Shown piece after piece: positions 1 to 9,457 of a stretch of 64,000 nucleotides of DNA. Numbering within the stretch: the first letter of the stretch is position 1; every line of letters starts with the position of its first letter. The notes below the pieces were generated by a model. That model was given only the letters and a program-made list of their open reading frames with translations, did not search any database and was not told where the DNA came from. The stretch comes from a bacterium Scap17 (GTDB taxonomy: Bacteria > Pseudomonadota > Gammaproteobacteria > Pseudomonadales > Halomonadaceae): positions 2,108,001 through 2,172,000 of the forward strand of contig VINJ01000001.1 in NCBI GenBank assembly GCA_013376735.1. Direction: 5' to 3'. The translations under genes were made by a program, and so were the position numbers.

Positions 1-76
1 TTCGTGTGGCGAGAGACAAGTCGTTGCCTGCGCGGAATCTGTCAACATAGTTGGCACATGAAGTGGTGCTGGCTTT

Positions 77-1108
77 TTAAAATCCTGCTGCCTGCGGTAT
101 CGGATCCCGCTCCGGATTCAAATGCACTATCTCCGGCAGGTCGAGTTTTCGGATGTCGCCTGACCATCGCTCCGGGTGACGCTGCTTCGCGGCCTCGAAG
201 ACCTCTCGGCGCTGCGTCAGAATGCCTTTGGCCTCGCCGTCATGACGCTGGCTCGGCGTGACGTAGCGAAGGGCGCTGTGCCGGTGCTCATGGTTGTACC
301 ACTCGGTAAATTGCTGAACCCAGTCCTGAGCCTCGGCCAGGGTGGCGAACCCGTCGATGGGGAAGCCCGGCCGGTACTTCAGCGTCTTGAAGGCCGACTC
401 GGCGAAGGCATTGTCGTTGCTGACTCGCGGTCGGCTGTATGAGGGAGTGATGCCCAGGTCATAGAGCTTTTCCAGGAAGGTCGCTGCCTTCATCGGGCTG
501 CCGTTATCTGAATGCAGAATCAAGGGTTTATGACGATCTGTCAGGCGCTCTCGCCAGCAGGCTTTCTGGATCAACTCAGCGGCCAGCTCGCCAGTCTCTG
601 TTTCATAGATCTCGTGCCCGACGATCTTGCGGCTGAAGACGTCCATTATCAGGTACAGATACCACCAAGTGCCGCGCGCGGGACCGGGCAGCCACGAAAT
701 GTCCCAGCACCAAAGCTGGTTCGGCGCCGTCGCCTGGTGAGTGGTCGGTGGGCGCTTACGCTGAGGGGCCTGCTGTCGACCCCGGTGATGTTGCTGATCA
801 TATTCATGAAGCACTCGGTATATCGTCGACTCAGAGGCCAGATAGCGGCCCTTGTCAGCCTGATCGGCCACGATGAAGGCCGGAGGGCGGCTTCGGTACT
901 CTGGAGCGTTGCACAACGCCACGATCGATTTTCGCTCCTCGGGAGATAGCTTGTTGGCCGGTTCCGGGCGATCGGCGTCGGGACGGCGGTCCGCCGTCAC
1001 TTCGCCTTCTGCGACCCAGCGGTAGTAGGTCCGCACGCTGATGCCCATCACCTGACAGGCCTTGGCCAGCCGAGCCCCGTCACGCTGGGCGTCTTGCACC
1101 AGGGTCAC
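77..1108 (-). CDS. IS3-family transposase OrfB (DDE integrase domain), copy 1
   Basis: Catalytic half of the IS3 transposase, 343 aa from a GTG. In order: an N-terminal HTH region (about residues 1-35), an HTH_21-like segment (about 55-100), and an rve integrase core with the DDE acids visible in NQLWCWDISW, LILHSDNGSP and NAFAESAFKTLK. The frame stays open upstream of this start to the A7 run at 1177-1183. The natural product is therefore probably the OrfAB fusion made by -1 frameshifting, and the start given here is only the first in-frame start codon. Identical protein at 38932-39963. Confidence 0.93.
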   Translation of the reverse strand: MTLVQDAQRDGARLAKACQVMGISVRTYYRWVAEGEVTADRRPDADRPEPANKLSPEERKSIVALCNAPEYRSRPPAFIVADQADKGRYLASESTIYRVLHEYDQQHHRGRQQAPQRKRPPTTHQATAPNQLWCWDISWLPGPARGTWWYLYLIMDVFSRKIVGHEIYETETGELAAELIQKACWRERLTDRHKPLILHSDNGSPMKAATFLEKLYDLGITPSYSRPRVSNDNAFAESAFKTLKYRPGFPIDGFATLAEAQDWVQQFTEWYNHEHRHSALRYVTPSQRHDGEAKGILTQRREVFEAAKQRHPERWSGDIRKLDLPEIVHLNPERDPIPQAAGF

Positions 1109-1134
1109 GATGCGCTGGCGATCCGGGAGGCTGG

Positions 1135-1644
1135 TCAGTCGTCCTCGTCGTGGGTCGTGCCCCAGATCGCCTCGGCTTTTTTTGACAGGGTCAACAGGGC
1201 CGCCGTCTCGGCGAGGGCCTTGTCCTTGCGGTGCAGCTCGCGCTCCAACTTACGGAGCCGCTTTTGCTCCGCCTTGCGAGCCTGGCGTTGTTGCTTGGCC
1301 TGCGCTGCCACGTCGTCGTTGGCGTTCATGCAGGCATCCCGCCAGGCTTCCACCTGCTCGGGGTAGAGCCCACGCTCGCGGCAATAGGCGCTGAGTTCGG
1401 CCTCGTTCATCGGGGCCGTCTCCAGGACGATCTGGAACTTCTCCTGGCTGGTCCACTGGTCGGGCTGGGTGGAACGTGATGGCAAAACTTGTCCTCGCTC
1501 TCTGGCCTGTTTCCGCCAATTGTAGAGGGTTGTTGCAGTGATGCCTTCCTGTTCGGCCAATTCCGGGATGGTCATGCTCATAGGCGGCGCCATCTTCTTG
1601 AGGATGGCTTCCTTACGCTCTGTGGAATAACGCACGTTGATCAC
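1135..1644 (-). CDS. IS3-family transposase OrfA (HTH protein), copy 1
   Basis: 169-aa DNA-binding OrfA. It has an N-terminal helix-turn-helix around IPELAEQEGITATTLYNWRK (residues 26-45) and a basic, coiled-coil-rich C-terminal third (about 110-150). Near the C-terminus the codons TCA AAA AAA GCC (A7 run, 1177-1183) form a slippery site. A -1 slip there enters the OrfB frame without an intervening stop. OrfA alone is expected to bind the ends and repress; the OrfAB fusion is the transposase in this family. Longer than many IS3 OrfA proteins (about 100 aa) because of the extended central region. Confidence 0.92.
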   Translation of the reverse strand: MINVRYSTERKEAILKKMAPPMSMTIPELAEQEGITATTLYNWRKQARERGQVLPSRSTQPDQWTSQEKFQIVLETAPMNEAELSAYCRERGLYPEQVEAWRDACMNANDDVAAQAKQQRQARKAEQKRLRKLERELHRKDKALAETAALLTLSKKAEAIWGTTHDEDD

Positions 1645-1930
1645 CTCTCAATCCGTTTAGGTGACAACTACGCTGGCAGATAGGGTGCGCAGTTCACTGC
1701 CAACACCTACACCTTTCGTAGCACAAAGCATGACAAGCTGGTACTCGTGCACTTCAGCTATGCTAGTCTCAGTGCAGCGTTATGCACCTCAAATTACTGA
1801 AATATCAGCCATGTGGCAGTGGATAAGCCTGAAAATCGGCTTGTTTCACACGCGATAAAAGCAAGGGCCTGGCCGGTATCGAGGTGCATGACGGCAAGAC
1901 CAATAACAAGCCAGCAAAGGGAGTTTCAAC

Positions 1931-2920
1931 ATGACCATGATCAAGAAGTCGCTGACAGCGGCGGTCGCGACCGCAGGTCTTGGCCTGATGGGGATCTCCG
2001 GAGGCGCCAGCGCCGCCGAGCAGACCTTCGTAACCATCGGCACCGGCGGTGTAACAGGCGTTTACTATCCGGCTGGTGGTGCAATCTGCCGCTTGGTCAA
2101 CCGTGGCAAGGCCGAACATGGCATTCGCTGCAGCGTCGAATCCACGGGCGGTTCCGGCTACAACCTGAACAGCATCCGTACCGGCGAGCTGGACATGGGC
2201 GTTGCCCAGTCTGACGCGCATTACAATGCCTATGAAGGCAAGGGTGACTTCGAAGACTTCGGCCCGAACAAGGACCTGCGTTCACTGTTCTCCCTGCACC
2301 CGGAACCGTTCACTGTCGTCGCTCGCAAGGACAGCGGCGTGACCGAGTTCGACCAACTGGAAGGCAAGCGCATGAACATCGGCAACCCGGGTTCCGGTCA
2401 GCGCTCGACCATCGACACTCTACTGTCCTCGCAGGGCAAGGACACCAGCGTGTATTCCGTGGCCTCCGAACTCAAGGCCTCCGAGATGTCTTCTGCACTG
2501 TGTGACAACAAGATCGACGGTTACGTCTACGTCGTGGGTCACCCGTCCGGTTCCATCAAGGAAGCGACCACCACCTGTGACGCGAACATCGTCAATGTCA
2601 CCGGCGACGCCGTCACCAAGCTGGTCGAAGAGAAGCCTTACTTCTCCGTCGCGACCATCCCGGGTGGCATGTACCGCGGCAACGATGACGACGTGACCAC
2701 CTTCGGTGTCCGTGCCACCATCGTCTCCAGTACCGAAGTCGAAGACCGCGTCGCCTACGAAGTGGTCAAGGCCGTGTTCGACAACTTCGATCAGTTCCAG
2801 CGCCTGCACCCGGCGTTCCAGGTCCTGAAGAAGGAAGAGATGGTCAATGCTTCCCTGACGGCGCCGCTGCATGATGGCGCCAAGCAGTACTACAAGGAAG
2901 CTGGCCTGCTGAGCGAGTGA
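1931..2920 (+). CDS. TAXI-family TRAP transporter solute-binding protein
   Basis: 329-aa periplasmic binding protein of a TRAP transporter, TAXI family. It would capture an organic-acid type ligand (often glutamate or another dicarboxylate in characterised members; the substrate here is unknown) and deliver it to the permease encoded downstream. Visible: an N-terminal signal peptide with cleavage after about residue 28 (SGGASA), then the TAXI hallmark TIGTGGVTGVYYPAGG (about 36-51) and GNPGSGQRST (about 151-160). The ATG follows an AAAGGGA ribosome site. Upstream, 1690-1930, has no gene; the IS inserted about 245 bp before the start and may have altered the promoter. Confidence 0.9.
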   Translation: MTMIKKSLTAAVATAGLGLMGISGGASAAEQTFVTIGTGGVTGVYYPAGGAICRLVNRGKAEHGIRCSVESTGGSGYNLNSIRTGELDMGVAQSDAHYNAYEGKGDFEDFGPNKDLRSLFSLHPEPFTVVARKDSGVTEFDQLEGKRMNIGNPGSGQRSTIDTLLSSQGKDTSVYSVASELKASEMSSALCDNKIDGYVYVVGHPSGSIKEATTTCDANIVNVTGDAVTKLVEEKPYFSVATIPGGMYRGNDDDVTTFGVRATIVSSTEVEDRVAYEVVKAVFDNFDQFQRLHPAFQVLKKEEMVNASLTAPLHDGAKQYYKEAGLLSE

Positions 2921-2930
2921 TATGCCCTGA

Positions 2931-2950
2931 GCGCCTCGCCTGCGAGGCGC
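2931..2950 (+). other. stable hairpin after the TAXI binding-protein gene
   Basis: An 8-bp perfect stem GCGCCTCG / CGAGGCGC with loop CCTG starts 11 nt after the stop codon. No T-run follows, so it is more likely an mRNA-stabilising or attenuating stem between the binding-protein and permease genes than a complete terminator. Confidence 0.5.
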
Positions 2951-3010
2951 CGTGCATGAACGCTCATCCTGCGCCCAGGGAGCCGAGCACAGGGAGCACA
3001 GGGAATTCCC

Positions 3011-3035
3011 GGAGACCGCACTCGTTGCGGTCTCC
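3011..3035 (+). other. second intergenic hairpin between TRAP genes
   Basis: A 10-bp perfect stem GGAGACCGCA / TGCGGTCTCC with loop CTCGT and no T-run. It lies in the 513-bp gap (2921-3433) between the binding-protein gene and its permease. The rest of that gap holds G/A-rich short repeats (about 3075-3120) and no convincing coding frame. Confidence 0.5.
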
Positions 3036-3433
3036 GTGCTTGTGGAAAGTCTGCATTCCCGGGAGGCCACTCAGGTCGAGCAGGAAAGGGCCAAGCAGGA
3101 AAAGGCCGAGCAGGGAAAGCGCAGCAGAGACACCCGCCGTCAGCACGCCGCCAGGACTTGCCTGCGAGTGGCAAGTGGCGTGACGGCAGCCGCAGCATGG
3201 ACAAGCGTGACCAGGCAAGGCCTCACGCTCGTCACGAGCCTAGCTCACTGCCCGTTCAGGACATCGTTCAGGAAATTTACGCCCTGATCGGGTGAATCAA
3301 TGGAAACATCTGTCAGGCCGGACATACTGAAGACGTAACCAGCTTGATAAGCATGTGGTTGAGCAGCGCCTTCTGGTCGAGCAAGAAGGTGAACTGTCAG
3401 CCATCGCCTGACTCGCGTACCGGATCACACAAA

Positions 3434-6016
3434 ATGACCAAAACCCAAACTGCAGCAACGTCTCAGGCGCCAGACGCCGAGACGCATCATGATGCTGAAG
3501 TCCTCGAGATGCTGGAGTCGGAAACCGGCGGCCGTCATCCCGTGGGCTTCGTGGGCCGCCACTTCATGTGGCTGATTCCACTGGCATGGTCGTTGTTTCA
3601 GCTTTATCACGCCTCGCCGCTGTCACTGCTCAACTCCGACACCGCGCGCGCCGTGCATCTCTGTTTTGCCATCTCGCTGGCCTTCGTGGCGTACCCGGCC
3701 TACAAGGGTGCCCCCGCCAACCGCATTCCTCTCTATGACTGGGCATTGGCGATCTTCGCCGTGGCGGGTGTCGCCTATGTGCTGATCTTCAGTGATGAGC
3801 TGGCACGCCGCGCTGGCGCCTATACCACCGTGGACCTGGTGTTCTCGGGGATCGGCCTGGTCCTGCTGCTGGAAGCCACGCGTCGCGCACTCGGGCCGCC
3901 CCTGGCGGTCGTCGCCAGCGTCTTTCTGCTCTACAGCCTGTTCGGCGCCTACATGCCCGATGTCATCGCGCATGCCGGGGCCAGCCTCAACAAGCTGCTC
4001 GGCCACCAGTGGCTGACCACGGAAGGGGTTTTCGGAGTCGCGCTCGGCGTTTCCACCGACTTCGTGTTCCTGTTCGTGCTGTTCGGTGCCTTGCTGGAGC
4101 GTGCAGGCGCCGGTAACTACTTCATCCGCATGGCCTTCTCCATGCTCGGCCACATGCGTGGCGGACCGGCCAAGGCCGCCGTCGTCGCCTCTGGCCTGTC
4201 CGGCATCATCTCCGGCTCCTCCATCGCCAACGTCGTCACCACCGGCACCTTCACCATCCCGCTGATGAAGAAGGTCGGGTTCCCGGCCACCAAGGCGGGC
4301 GCCGTGGAAGTGGCAGCGTCCACCAATGGCCAGCTGACGCCGCCGATCATGGGCGCCGCAGCCTTTCTGATGGTCGAATACGTCGGCATTCCTTACCTTG
4401 ACGTCATCAAGCATGCCTTGCTGCCGGCATTGATCTCCTACATCGCCCTGATCTACATCGTGCACCTGGAAGCGTGCAAGGCCGGCATGGAAGGCCTCAA
4501 GCGCACCCAGAAGACCAACATGATCGCGACCTTGCTGACCTTCCTGACCGTCTTCATCGGCATGGGAATACTCACGCTGGTCGTCTACTACGGCATCGGC
4601 TGGATCAAGACCCTGGCGGGTGACGGCGCGGTCTGGATCGTGCTGCCGCTGCTGCTGGCCTCCTATGTGGCACTGATCGCCTATTCGGCATGCTTCCCGG
4701 AGCTCGGGGAAGGCGACATCGATGAACTGCCGCCGGTCGGCCCGACCGTCAAGGTCGGTCTCTACTTCCTGCTGCCGGTCGTGGTACTGGTGTGGTGTCT
4801 GACGGTTGAACGCATGTCACCGGGGCTGTCGGCCTTCTGGGCCGTGTTGTTCATGATCTTCATCACCGTGACCCAGCGTCCGCTGGTGGCCATCTTCCGC
4901 AAGGAAGGCAATGTCGGTGGCGCCGCGCAACGCGGTGGCGAAGACCTCTTCCATGGCCTGGTGATCGGCGCCAAGAACATGATCGGCATCGGCGTGGCCA
5001 CCGCGGCGGCAGGTATCGTCGTGGGCACCGTGACCCTGACCGGGCTGGGCCTCAAGATGACCGCCTTCGTCGAGTTCATCTCGGCCGGCAATCTGATGCT
5101 GATCCTGCTCTTCACCGCCGTGATCAGCCTGATCCTGGGCATGGGCCTGCCGACGACTGCCAACTACATCGTCGTCTCGACGCTGATGGCACCGGTCATC
5201 GTCAATCTGGGCGCGGAAAACGGCCTGATCGTGCCACTGATCGCCGTGCACCTGTTCGTGTTCTACTTCGGGATATTGGCCGATGACACGCCACCGGTGG
5301 GGCTAGCCGCCTTCGCGGCGGCCGCGATTGCCAAGGCAGACCCGATCAAGACCGGTATTCAGGGCTTCACCTACGATATCCGCACCGCGATCCTGCCGTT
5401 CATGTTCATCTTCAATACCAATCTGTTGCTGATGAACATCGACAGCTACTGGCACCTGGCGATCACGGTGGCCTCGGCCGTCGCGGCGATGCTGGTCTTC
5501 GCGGCGGCGACGCAAGGCTACTGGCTGACGCGTACGCGCTGGTACGAGACCATCGGCCTGCTGCTGATCACCTTCACGCTGTTCCGTCCGGGCTACTGGT
5601 GGGACATGATCTATCCGCCCACCACCATGGCCGCGCCGCAGCAGATTGAAGCGCTGATCGCCGAAGCGCCGGTGGACAGCAAGCTGCCGATTCACGTCTC
5701 GGGCATCAACCTGGATGGCGACGAGGTCTCCAAGACCGTGTTGCTGCCGGTTTCTGACGCCGAGAGTGGCGAAGCCCGCCTGACCGATGTCGGCCTGACG
5801 CTGGATATCAGCGACGAGCAGGTGCTGGTCAGCATGATCGAGTACGGCAGCGTGGCACAGCAGGCCGGCATCGATTTCGACTTCACCATCGATGGCATCC
5901 AGCAGAAAGCTGAGCGTCCGCCGAAGGAAATCGCCATGCTGCCGGCACTGGCATTGCTGTGGCTTATCGGCTTCCTGCAGGTACGTCGACGTCGCCAGCA
6001 ACCCGCCGCTGCCTGA
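3434..6016 (+). CDS. TRAP transporter permease, fused 4TM/12TM (DctQM-type)
   Basis: About 860-aa inner-membrane permease in which the small (DctQ-like, 4 TM) and large (DctM-like, 12 TM) TRAP subunits are fused, as usual for TAXI systems. Na+-driven uptake is the known family mechanism. The N-terminal 40 residues are hydrophilic, TM helices begin near HFMWLIPLAWSLF, and the DctM core shows SGSSIANVVTTGTFTIPLMKK-type and GMGLPTTANYIV segments. A soluble C-terminal region (about 740-835) resembles the DUF3394 domain, followed by a last TM helix. The frame extends 30 codons further upstream, but ATG 3434 was chosen because the upstream part is poor in family character. No strong ribosome site is visible at either start. 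Confidence 0.88.
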   Translation: MTKTQTAATSQAPDAETHHDAEVLEMLESETGGRHPVGFVGRHFMWLIPLAWSLFQLYHASPLSLLNSDTARAVHLCFAISLAFVAYPAYKGAPANRIPLYDWALAIFAVAGVAYVLIFSDELARRAGAYTTVDLVFSGIGLVLLLEATRRALGPPLAVVASVFLLYSLFGAYMPDVIAHAGASLNKLLGHQWLTTEGVFGVALGVSTDFVFLFVLFGALLERAGAGNYFIRMAFSMLGHMRGGPAKAAVVASGLSGIISGSSIANVVTTGTFTIPLMKKVGFPATKAGAVEVAASTNGQLTPPIMGAAAFLMVEYVGIPYLDVIKHALLPALISYIALIYIVHLEACKAGMEGLKRTQKTNMIATLLTFLTVFIGMGILTLVVYYGIGWIKTLAGDGAVWIVLPLLLASYVALIAYSACFPELGEGDIDELPPVGPTVKVGLYFLLPVVVLVWCLTVERMSPGLSAFWAVLFMIFITVTQRPLVAIFRKEGNVGGAAQRGGEDLFHGLVIGAKNMIGIGVATAAAGIVVGTVTLTGLGLKMTAFVEFISAGNLMLILLFTAVISLILGMGLPTTANYIVVSTLMAPVIVNLGAENGLIVPLIAVHLFVFYFGILADDTPPVGLAAFAAAAIAKADPIKTGIQGFTYDIRTAILPFMFIFNTNLLLMNIDSYWHLAITVASAVAAMLVFAAATQGYWLTRTRWYETIGLLLITFTLFRPGYWWDMIYPPTTMAAPQQIEALIAEAPVDSKLPIHVSGINLDGDEVSKTVLLPVSDAESGEARLTDVGLTLDISDEQVLVSMIEYGSVAQQAGIDFDFTIDGIQQKAERPPKEIAMLPALALLWLIGFLQVRRRRQQPAAA

Positions 6017-6059
6017 CGCCTAAGCGCTTCCGCTCGACAAGGTAACGTCTGAGCACCAA

Positions 6060-6127
6060 CCCTCACGGTCGATGCCGTGAGGGGCTAAACAAAAGCCGCC
6101 CCCTAGATTCTCGGTGGGCGGCTTTTT
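6060..6127 (+). terminator. tandem hairpins, terminator after TRAP permease
   Basis: Two stems in series: CCCTCACGG / CCGTGAGGG (6060-6083) and AAAAGCCGCCC / GGGCGGCTTTT (6091-6126) followed by T5. The second has the full intrinsic terminator form and reads in both directions because of the A-run on its left. Confidence 0.85.
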
Positions 6128-6372
6128 CATGCCTGAAGCGCTGACGTTGCGTGCGGCGCGGCTTGCTCTCTCGGCTGCAAGGTGATGCTGCTCAACATGA
6201 TGCTGTCAGGCACCGGGCAAGAGGGCATTTCATGAGGGAGCCACAGTATGCGCCTGCCTTGCGTGACCTGTCTGCAAGGCTTGCGTGAAATCTGAACGCG
6301 TTTTTGCAACACGATCGACATATTCATCATGCTAGGTTCAAGGGGCACACTCCAACGGAAGGCATGTCGCCA

Positions 6373-7779
6373 ATGGTAAGAGTCGAGAAGCAGTCCCGTC
6401 GTCTGTACGTCCTCGATACCAACGTGCTGATTCACGACCCCTCAGCCCTGTTCCAGTTTGACGAGCATGATGTCGTCATCCCGATGACGGTGCTGGAGGA
6501 GCTGGACAAGCACAAGAATGGCCACAAGGAGATTGCCCATACCGCCCGCCAGATCAGCCGTACGCTGTCCGATCTCACCGCGGATGTCACACCTCAGGAA
6601 ATCCTGCGTGGAATTCCGCTCCCGCCCTCCATGAATGGTGCGGGCAACCTGCACTTCCTCTCCGGCAACGTCGATCAGAGCGACGCCTGTGCCGACAATC
6701 GCATTCTCGCCGAGACCCGCAGCCTGGCTACACGCTGCCAGGACGCTTCGGTCATCCTGGTCACCAAGGACATCAATCTGCGCATCAAGGCCGCCGCTTT
6801 GGGGATGGCGGTGGAGGACTATCTGACTGACCGCGCCTTCACCGACAGCGATGCCATGATCGAGGGCGTCAAGCTGTTTCATGAAGCCGGTCCCGATGGC
6901 CAGGGCGTGTGGGACGACTTGCAGGTCGATGTCACCGTCACGCGAGAACACCATCGCACCTTCTACGATCTGTCCGGCCAGATGCCCAAGGACTGGTACC
7001 CCGGCATGCTGATCGCGGATTGCGATGGCGATGATGGTGCAAGCTTCGAGGCCATCGTACGCGAGCTGGAGCATGACTATGCACGCCTGGAAGTGCTGCA
7101 GAACTATCGCAACGAGCGCAGCGCTTGGGGGGTGAATGCCCATGACAGTCGCCAGAACTTTGCCCTCAACCTGCTGATGGACGACAGCGTCGACATGGTG
7201 TCAATCGCGGGCAGTGCCGGCACCGGCAAGACCTACATGACGCTGGCTGCCGCGTTCGAGCAGACACTGGAGAAGAAGCGTTTCGAACGCATCATCTTCA
7301 CCCGCGCGCCGATCGCGATGGGCGAAGAGATTGGCTTTCTGCCCGGCACCGAAGAAGAGAAGATGTCACCGTGGATGGGCGCCTTCCACGACAACATGGA
7401 CAACCTGCTGCGCAAGGAGGGAGAAGGCACCAGCGCCTGGAACGAGGAGGCCACGCGCGCCTGGATCGGCAATCGTGTCCAGATTCGCTCACCGTCCTTC
7501 ATGCGTGGCCGCACGCTGAGCGACACCTTCCTGATCATCGATGAAGCCCAGAACCTGACACCCAAGCAACTCAAAGGTCTGCTGACACGGGCGGGCGCCA
7601 ACACCAAGGTGGTACTGCTGGGCAACGTCGGCCAGATAGACACTCCCTATCTGACCGCCAACACCTGTGGTCTTGCAGTGGCAGTGCAGCGTTTCAGCTC
7701 GTGGCCGCATGCCAGTCACGTGACACTCAAGTGCGTCGAGCGCTCACGTCTGGCGTTGGTCGCGGAAGAGCTGCTGTGA
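6373..7779 (+). CDS. PIN-domain / PhoH-type ATPase
   Basis: About 468-aa cytosolic protein combining an N-terminal PIN ribonuclease domain (LYVLDTNVLIHDP; VTVLEELDKHK-like acid residues, about residues 10-150) with a C-terminal PhoH P-loop ATPase. The Walker A is GSAGTGKT (about 279-286) and Walker B is LIIDEAQN (about 386-393). Characterised PhoH2-type relatives couple ATP-driven RNA unwinding to PIN cleavage; this activity is inferred here. ATG 6373 lies 10 nt after GGAAGG; an in-frame ATG at 6364 sits too close to that site. Monocistronic, between two terminators. The preceding gap 6128-6372 is non-coding. Confidence 0.88.
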   Translation: MVRVEKQSRRLYVLDTNVLIHDPSALFQFDEHDVVIPMTVLEELDKHKNGHKEIAHTARQISRTLSDLTADVTPQEILRGIPLPPSMNGAGNLHFLSGNVDQSDACADNRILAETRSLATRCQDASVILVTKDINLRIKAAALGMAVEDYLTDRAFTDSDAMIEGVKLFHEAGPDGQGVWDDLQVDVTVTREHHRTFYDLSGQMPKDWYPGMLIADCDGDDGASFEAIVRELEHDYARLEVLQNYRNERSAWGVNAHDSRQNFALNLLMDDSVDMVSIAGSAGTGKTYMTLAAAFEQTLEKKRFERIIFTRAPIAMGEEIGFLPGTEEEKMSPWMGAFHDNMDNLLRKEGEGTSAWNEEATRAWIGNRVQIRSPSFMRGRTLSDTFLIIDEAQNLTPKQLKGLLTRAGANTKVVLLGNVGQIDTPYLTANTCGLAVAVQRFSSWPHASHVTLKCVERSRLALVAEELL

Positions 7780-7911
7780 GGTGTTCACCATACTTTCGAC
7801 AACCTGTTAGCCACACGATGGTGTCGTCATCACGACACTGGCGACTCTGACACCACAGGCTCGGTATCAAGGGAGTGGTATCACGAGAATGAGATCACGA
7901 CAGCACTGACA

Positions 7912-7941
7912 GAAAACGCCGCCCATCTGGGCGGCGTTTTC
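7912..7941. terminator. bidirectional terminator between phoH-like and kfrA-like genes
   Basis: Perfect 14-bp arms GAAAACGCCGCCCA / TGGGCGGCGTTTTC; T-run on both strands. It separates convergent genes. Confidence 0.88.
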
Positions 7942-8007
7942 GTGCGCATTACTCATGCCAGTCACGGAAATCATGCCACAAGTGCGTGGCAATCACTCGC
8001 AAGGCTT

Positions 8008-8973
8008 TCAGCATACGAAGGGCGGCAAGGGCGCAAAGGCCAGGCGTTCCTTGAGCAGCTTGTTCTCATGTGTCAGCTGCCCGAGTTGAGCCTCCAGGCG
8101 TGAGTATTCCGCCGAGGAGTGCTCCAGCTGCGCACGCATGTCCTTGAGCTCCGTCTCGCGCTGCTGGCGAGCCGATGTCTCTTCAAAGCGACGACGCTCT
8201 TCTTCCTGCAGCTGCTTGCGTTGCTCGGCCGCCTGGGCATCAAGACGCTCGACGCGCTTCTCGAGCTGCTCCTGGCGGCGTCGATGCTGCTTGTCGAGCT
8301 CGCTCTTCTCGAGGCGCGCATCATCCAGCATCTTCATCAGCCGCGTTTCACTGGCCTCATGACGCGCCTCTTCCTGCGCGAGGCGTTCCTTCCACTCGCT
8401 TTCCTGCGCCTGAATCGCCTGTTGATGGCGCTCATGGTCCACTTCGCGCGTGCGCTCCATGGCCGCGATGTCTTCCTGGGCCAGGGTCAGACGCTTTTCG
8501 AGCTTGTCCTGCAGCTGCTGCCAATGTTCCTGCTCATTGGTCAATGTCGCCAGGGCCTGCACGCGCTCTTCAAGTCGCGCCTGCACCTGGGCCAATTGCT
8601 CGGACAGGGCGCTGAGTCGCTGTTCGGCATCTTCCGCGCGGCGCTGTGCCTGCGCTTCGGCTTCACGCGCCTCGACGGTCTGCTTGTCCGCTTCCTGGCG
8701 ATAGTGCACCAGACTTTCATTGGCCAGTGACTGCGCTTCCTTCCAGACCGTGGCCAGGGTCTCGGTGAGACTGTCGGGCATCGCCTGGGTCAGCGGCTCA
8801 TCACGCTTCTCGGCGCGCCGCTGGCGCCAGTCACGCAGATGATCGCTGATGGTGGTGAAGCTGCCGGTCCCCAGCACTTCACGAATCTTCTGCACGCTCG
8901 GGGCCTCGCCCCGCGCCATCAGTGACTCGATGGCTCGTTGTACATCCTCGTACTGGACGCCAGTGCGCGCCAT
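8008..8973 (-). CDS. KfrA-like coiled-coil DNA-binding protein
   Basis: 321 aa. The N-terminal about 60 residues (GVQYEDVQRAIESLMARGEA, then GTGSFTTISDHLRDWRQ) match the KfrA N-terminal helix-turn-helix domain. Residues about 90-305 form an almost unbroken heptad-rich, Glu/Gln/Arg-rich coiled coil. KfrA proteins of plasmids are autoregulators and filament-forming segregation or nucleoid factors; a chromosomal copy may have a structural or regulatory role (inference). ATG preceded by GGAG. Divergent from the recombinase gene at 9458, sharing an AT-rich intergenic region that would suit autoregulation. Confidence 0.8.
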   Translation of the reverse strand: MARTGVQYEDVQRAIESLMARGEAPSVQKIREVLGTGSFTTISDHLRDWRQRRAEKRDEPLTQAMPDSLTETLATVWKEAQSLANESLVHYRQEADKQTVEAREAEAQAQRRAEDAEQRLSALSEQLAQVQARLEERVQALATLTNEQEHWQQLQDKLEKRLTLAQEDIAAMERTREVDHERHQQAIQAQESEWKERLAQEEARHEASETRLMKMLDDARLEKSELDKQHRRRQEQLEKRVERLDAQAAEQRKQLQEEERRRFEETSARQQRETELKDMRAQLEHSSAEYSRLEAQLGQLTHENKLLKERLAFAPLPPFVC

Positions 8974-9200
8974 GGGAATCTCCGTCCTTAGTCCGTCATT
9001 GATACGTCGTCAGTAATTGCTGCTTGACCGCCATTACGCCACGAAGCGCGGCCAACTACCACTCTCCAACACGCACTCTCATAACGTAAAGGCAGCGGAT
9101 GGGCCACGTCATCTGGCGAGAGCAATACCTTGGATGCCGCTTGCCTTCTTCTGCCGTCAGCCTGGCGCCCATCTTAACGATGTTTTCTGACAAGATAAAG

Positions 9201-9265
9201 ATAATTACATATTGCGTAATACGTAATTTACGATACGATCAGATTGATAAATTCATGATTACGCG
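9201..9265. promoter_or_regulatory. AT-rich divergent promoter region with candidate operator
   Basis: The 484-bp gap between the kfrA-like gene and the recombinase gene turns sharply AT-rich at about 9185-9290. It contains a direct repeat CGTAAT-A-CGTAAT (9215-9227) overlapping an inverted repeat CGTAA-T-TTACG (9222-9232). KfrA proteins bind repeated sites near their own promoter, so this is a candidate operator. No binding motif is known for this protein. Confidence 0.35.
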
Positions 9266-9457
9266 CCTTATCTTGAATTATCATGGCCGTAACGTCACAA
9301 TCAGCCCCGAGGACAGGGCAAGCCTGGCCAGAACAGAGAAGGTCAGGGCAGGAAGGGCAGACAAGAGAAGGACAGGGGCGCCCCAGAGCGGCGCACGCCT
9401 GATATGACGCGCCAGACGGGTGATATACAGCCAAGATGCTGCAACGGGAGTTGATCG

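Larger units (their letters stand above)
33..1685 (-). mobile_element. IS3-family insertion sequence, copy 1 (intact)
   Basis: A 1653-bp element with two overlapping transposase frames on the minus strand. Its ends are imperfect inverted repeats: the orfA-proximal end begins CCCTATCTGCCAGCGTAGTT and the other end begins CGGAATCTGTCAACATAGTT. It is flanked by a perfect 4-bp target duplication, TGCG (29-32 and 1686-1689). The same ends and length recur at 38888-40540 and, split by another IS, at 43896-47983, which fixes the boundaries. The transposase proteins are identical between copies, so the copies are recent. The 32 bases to its left hold no recognisable gene. Confidence 0.95.

Noticed and set aside
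9099-9407. 102-codon plus-strand frame upstream of the recombinase
   Set aside because: It crosses the AT-rich promoter region, has no ribosome site, and its composition changes abruptly along its length; better explained as regulatory DNA.
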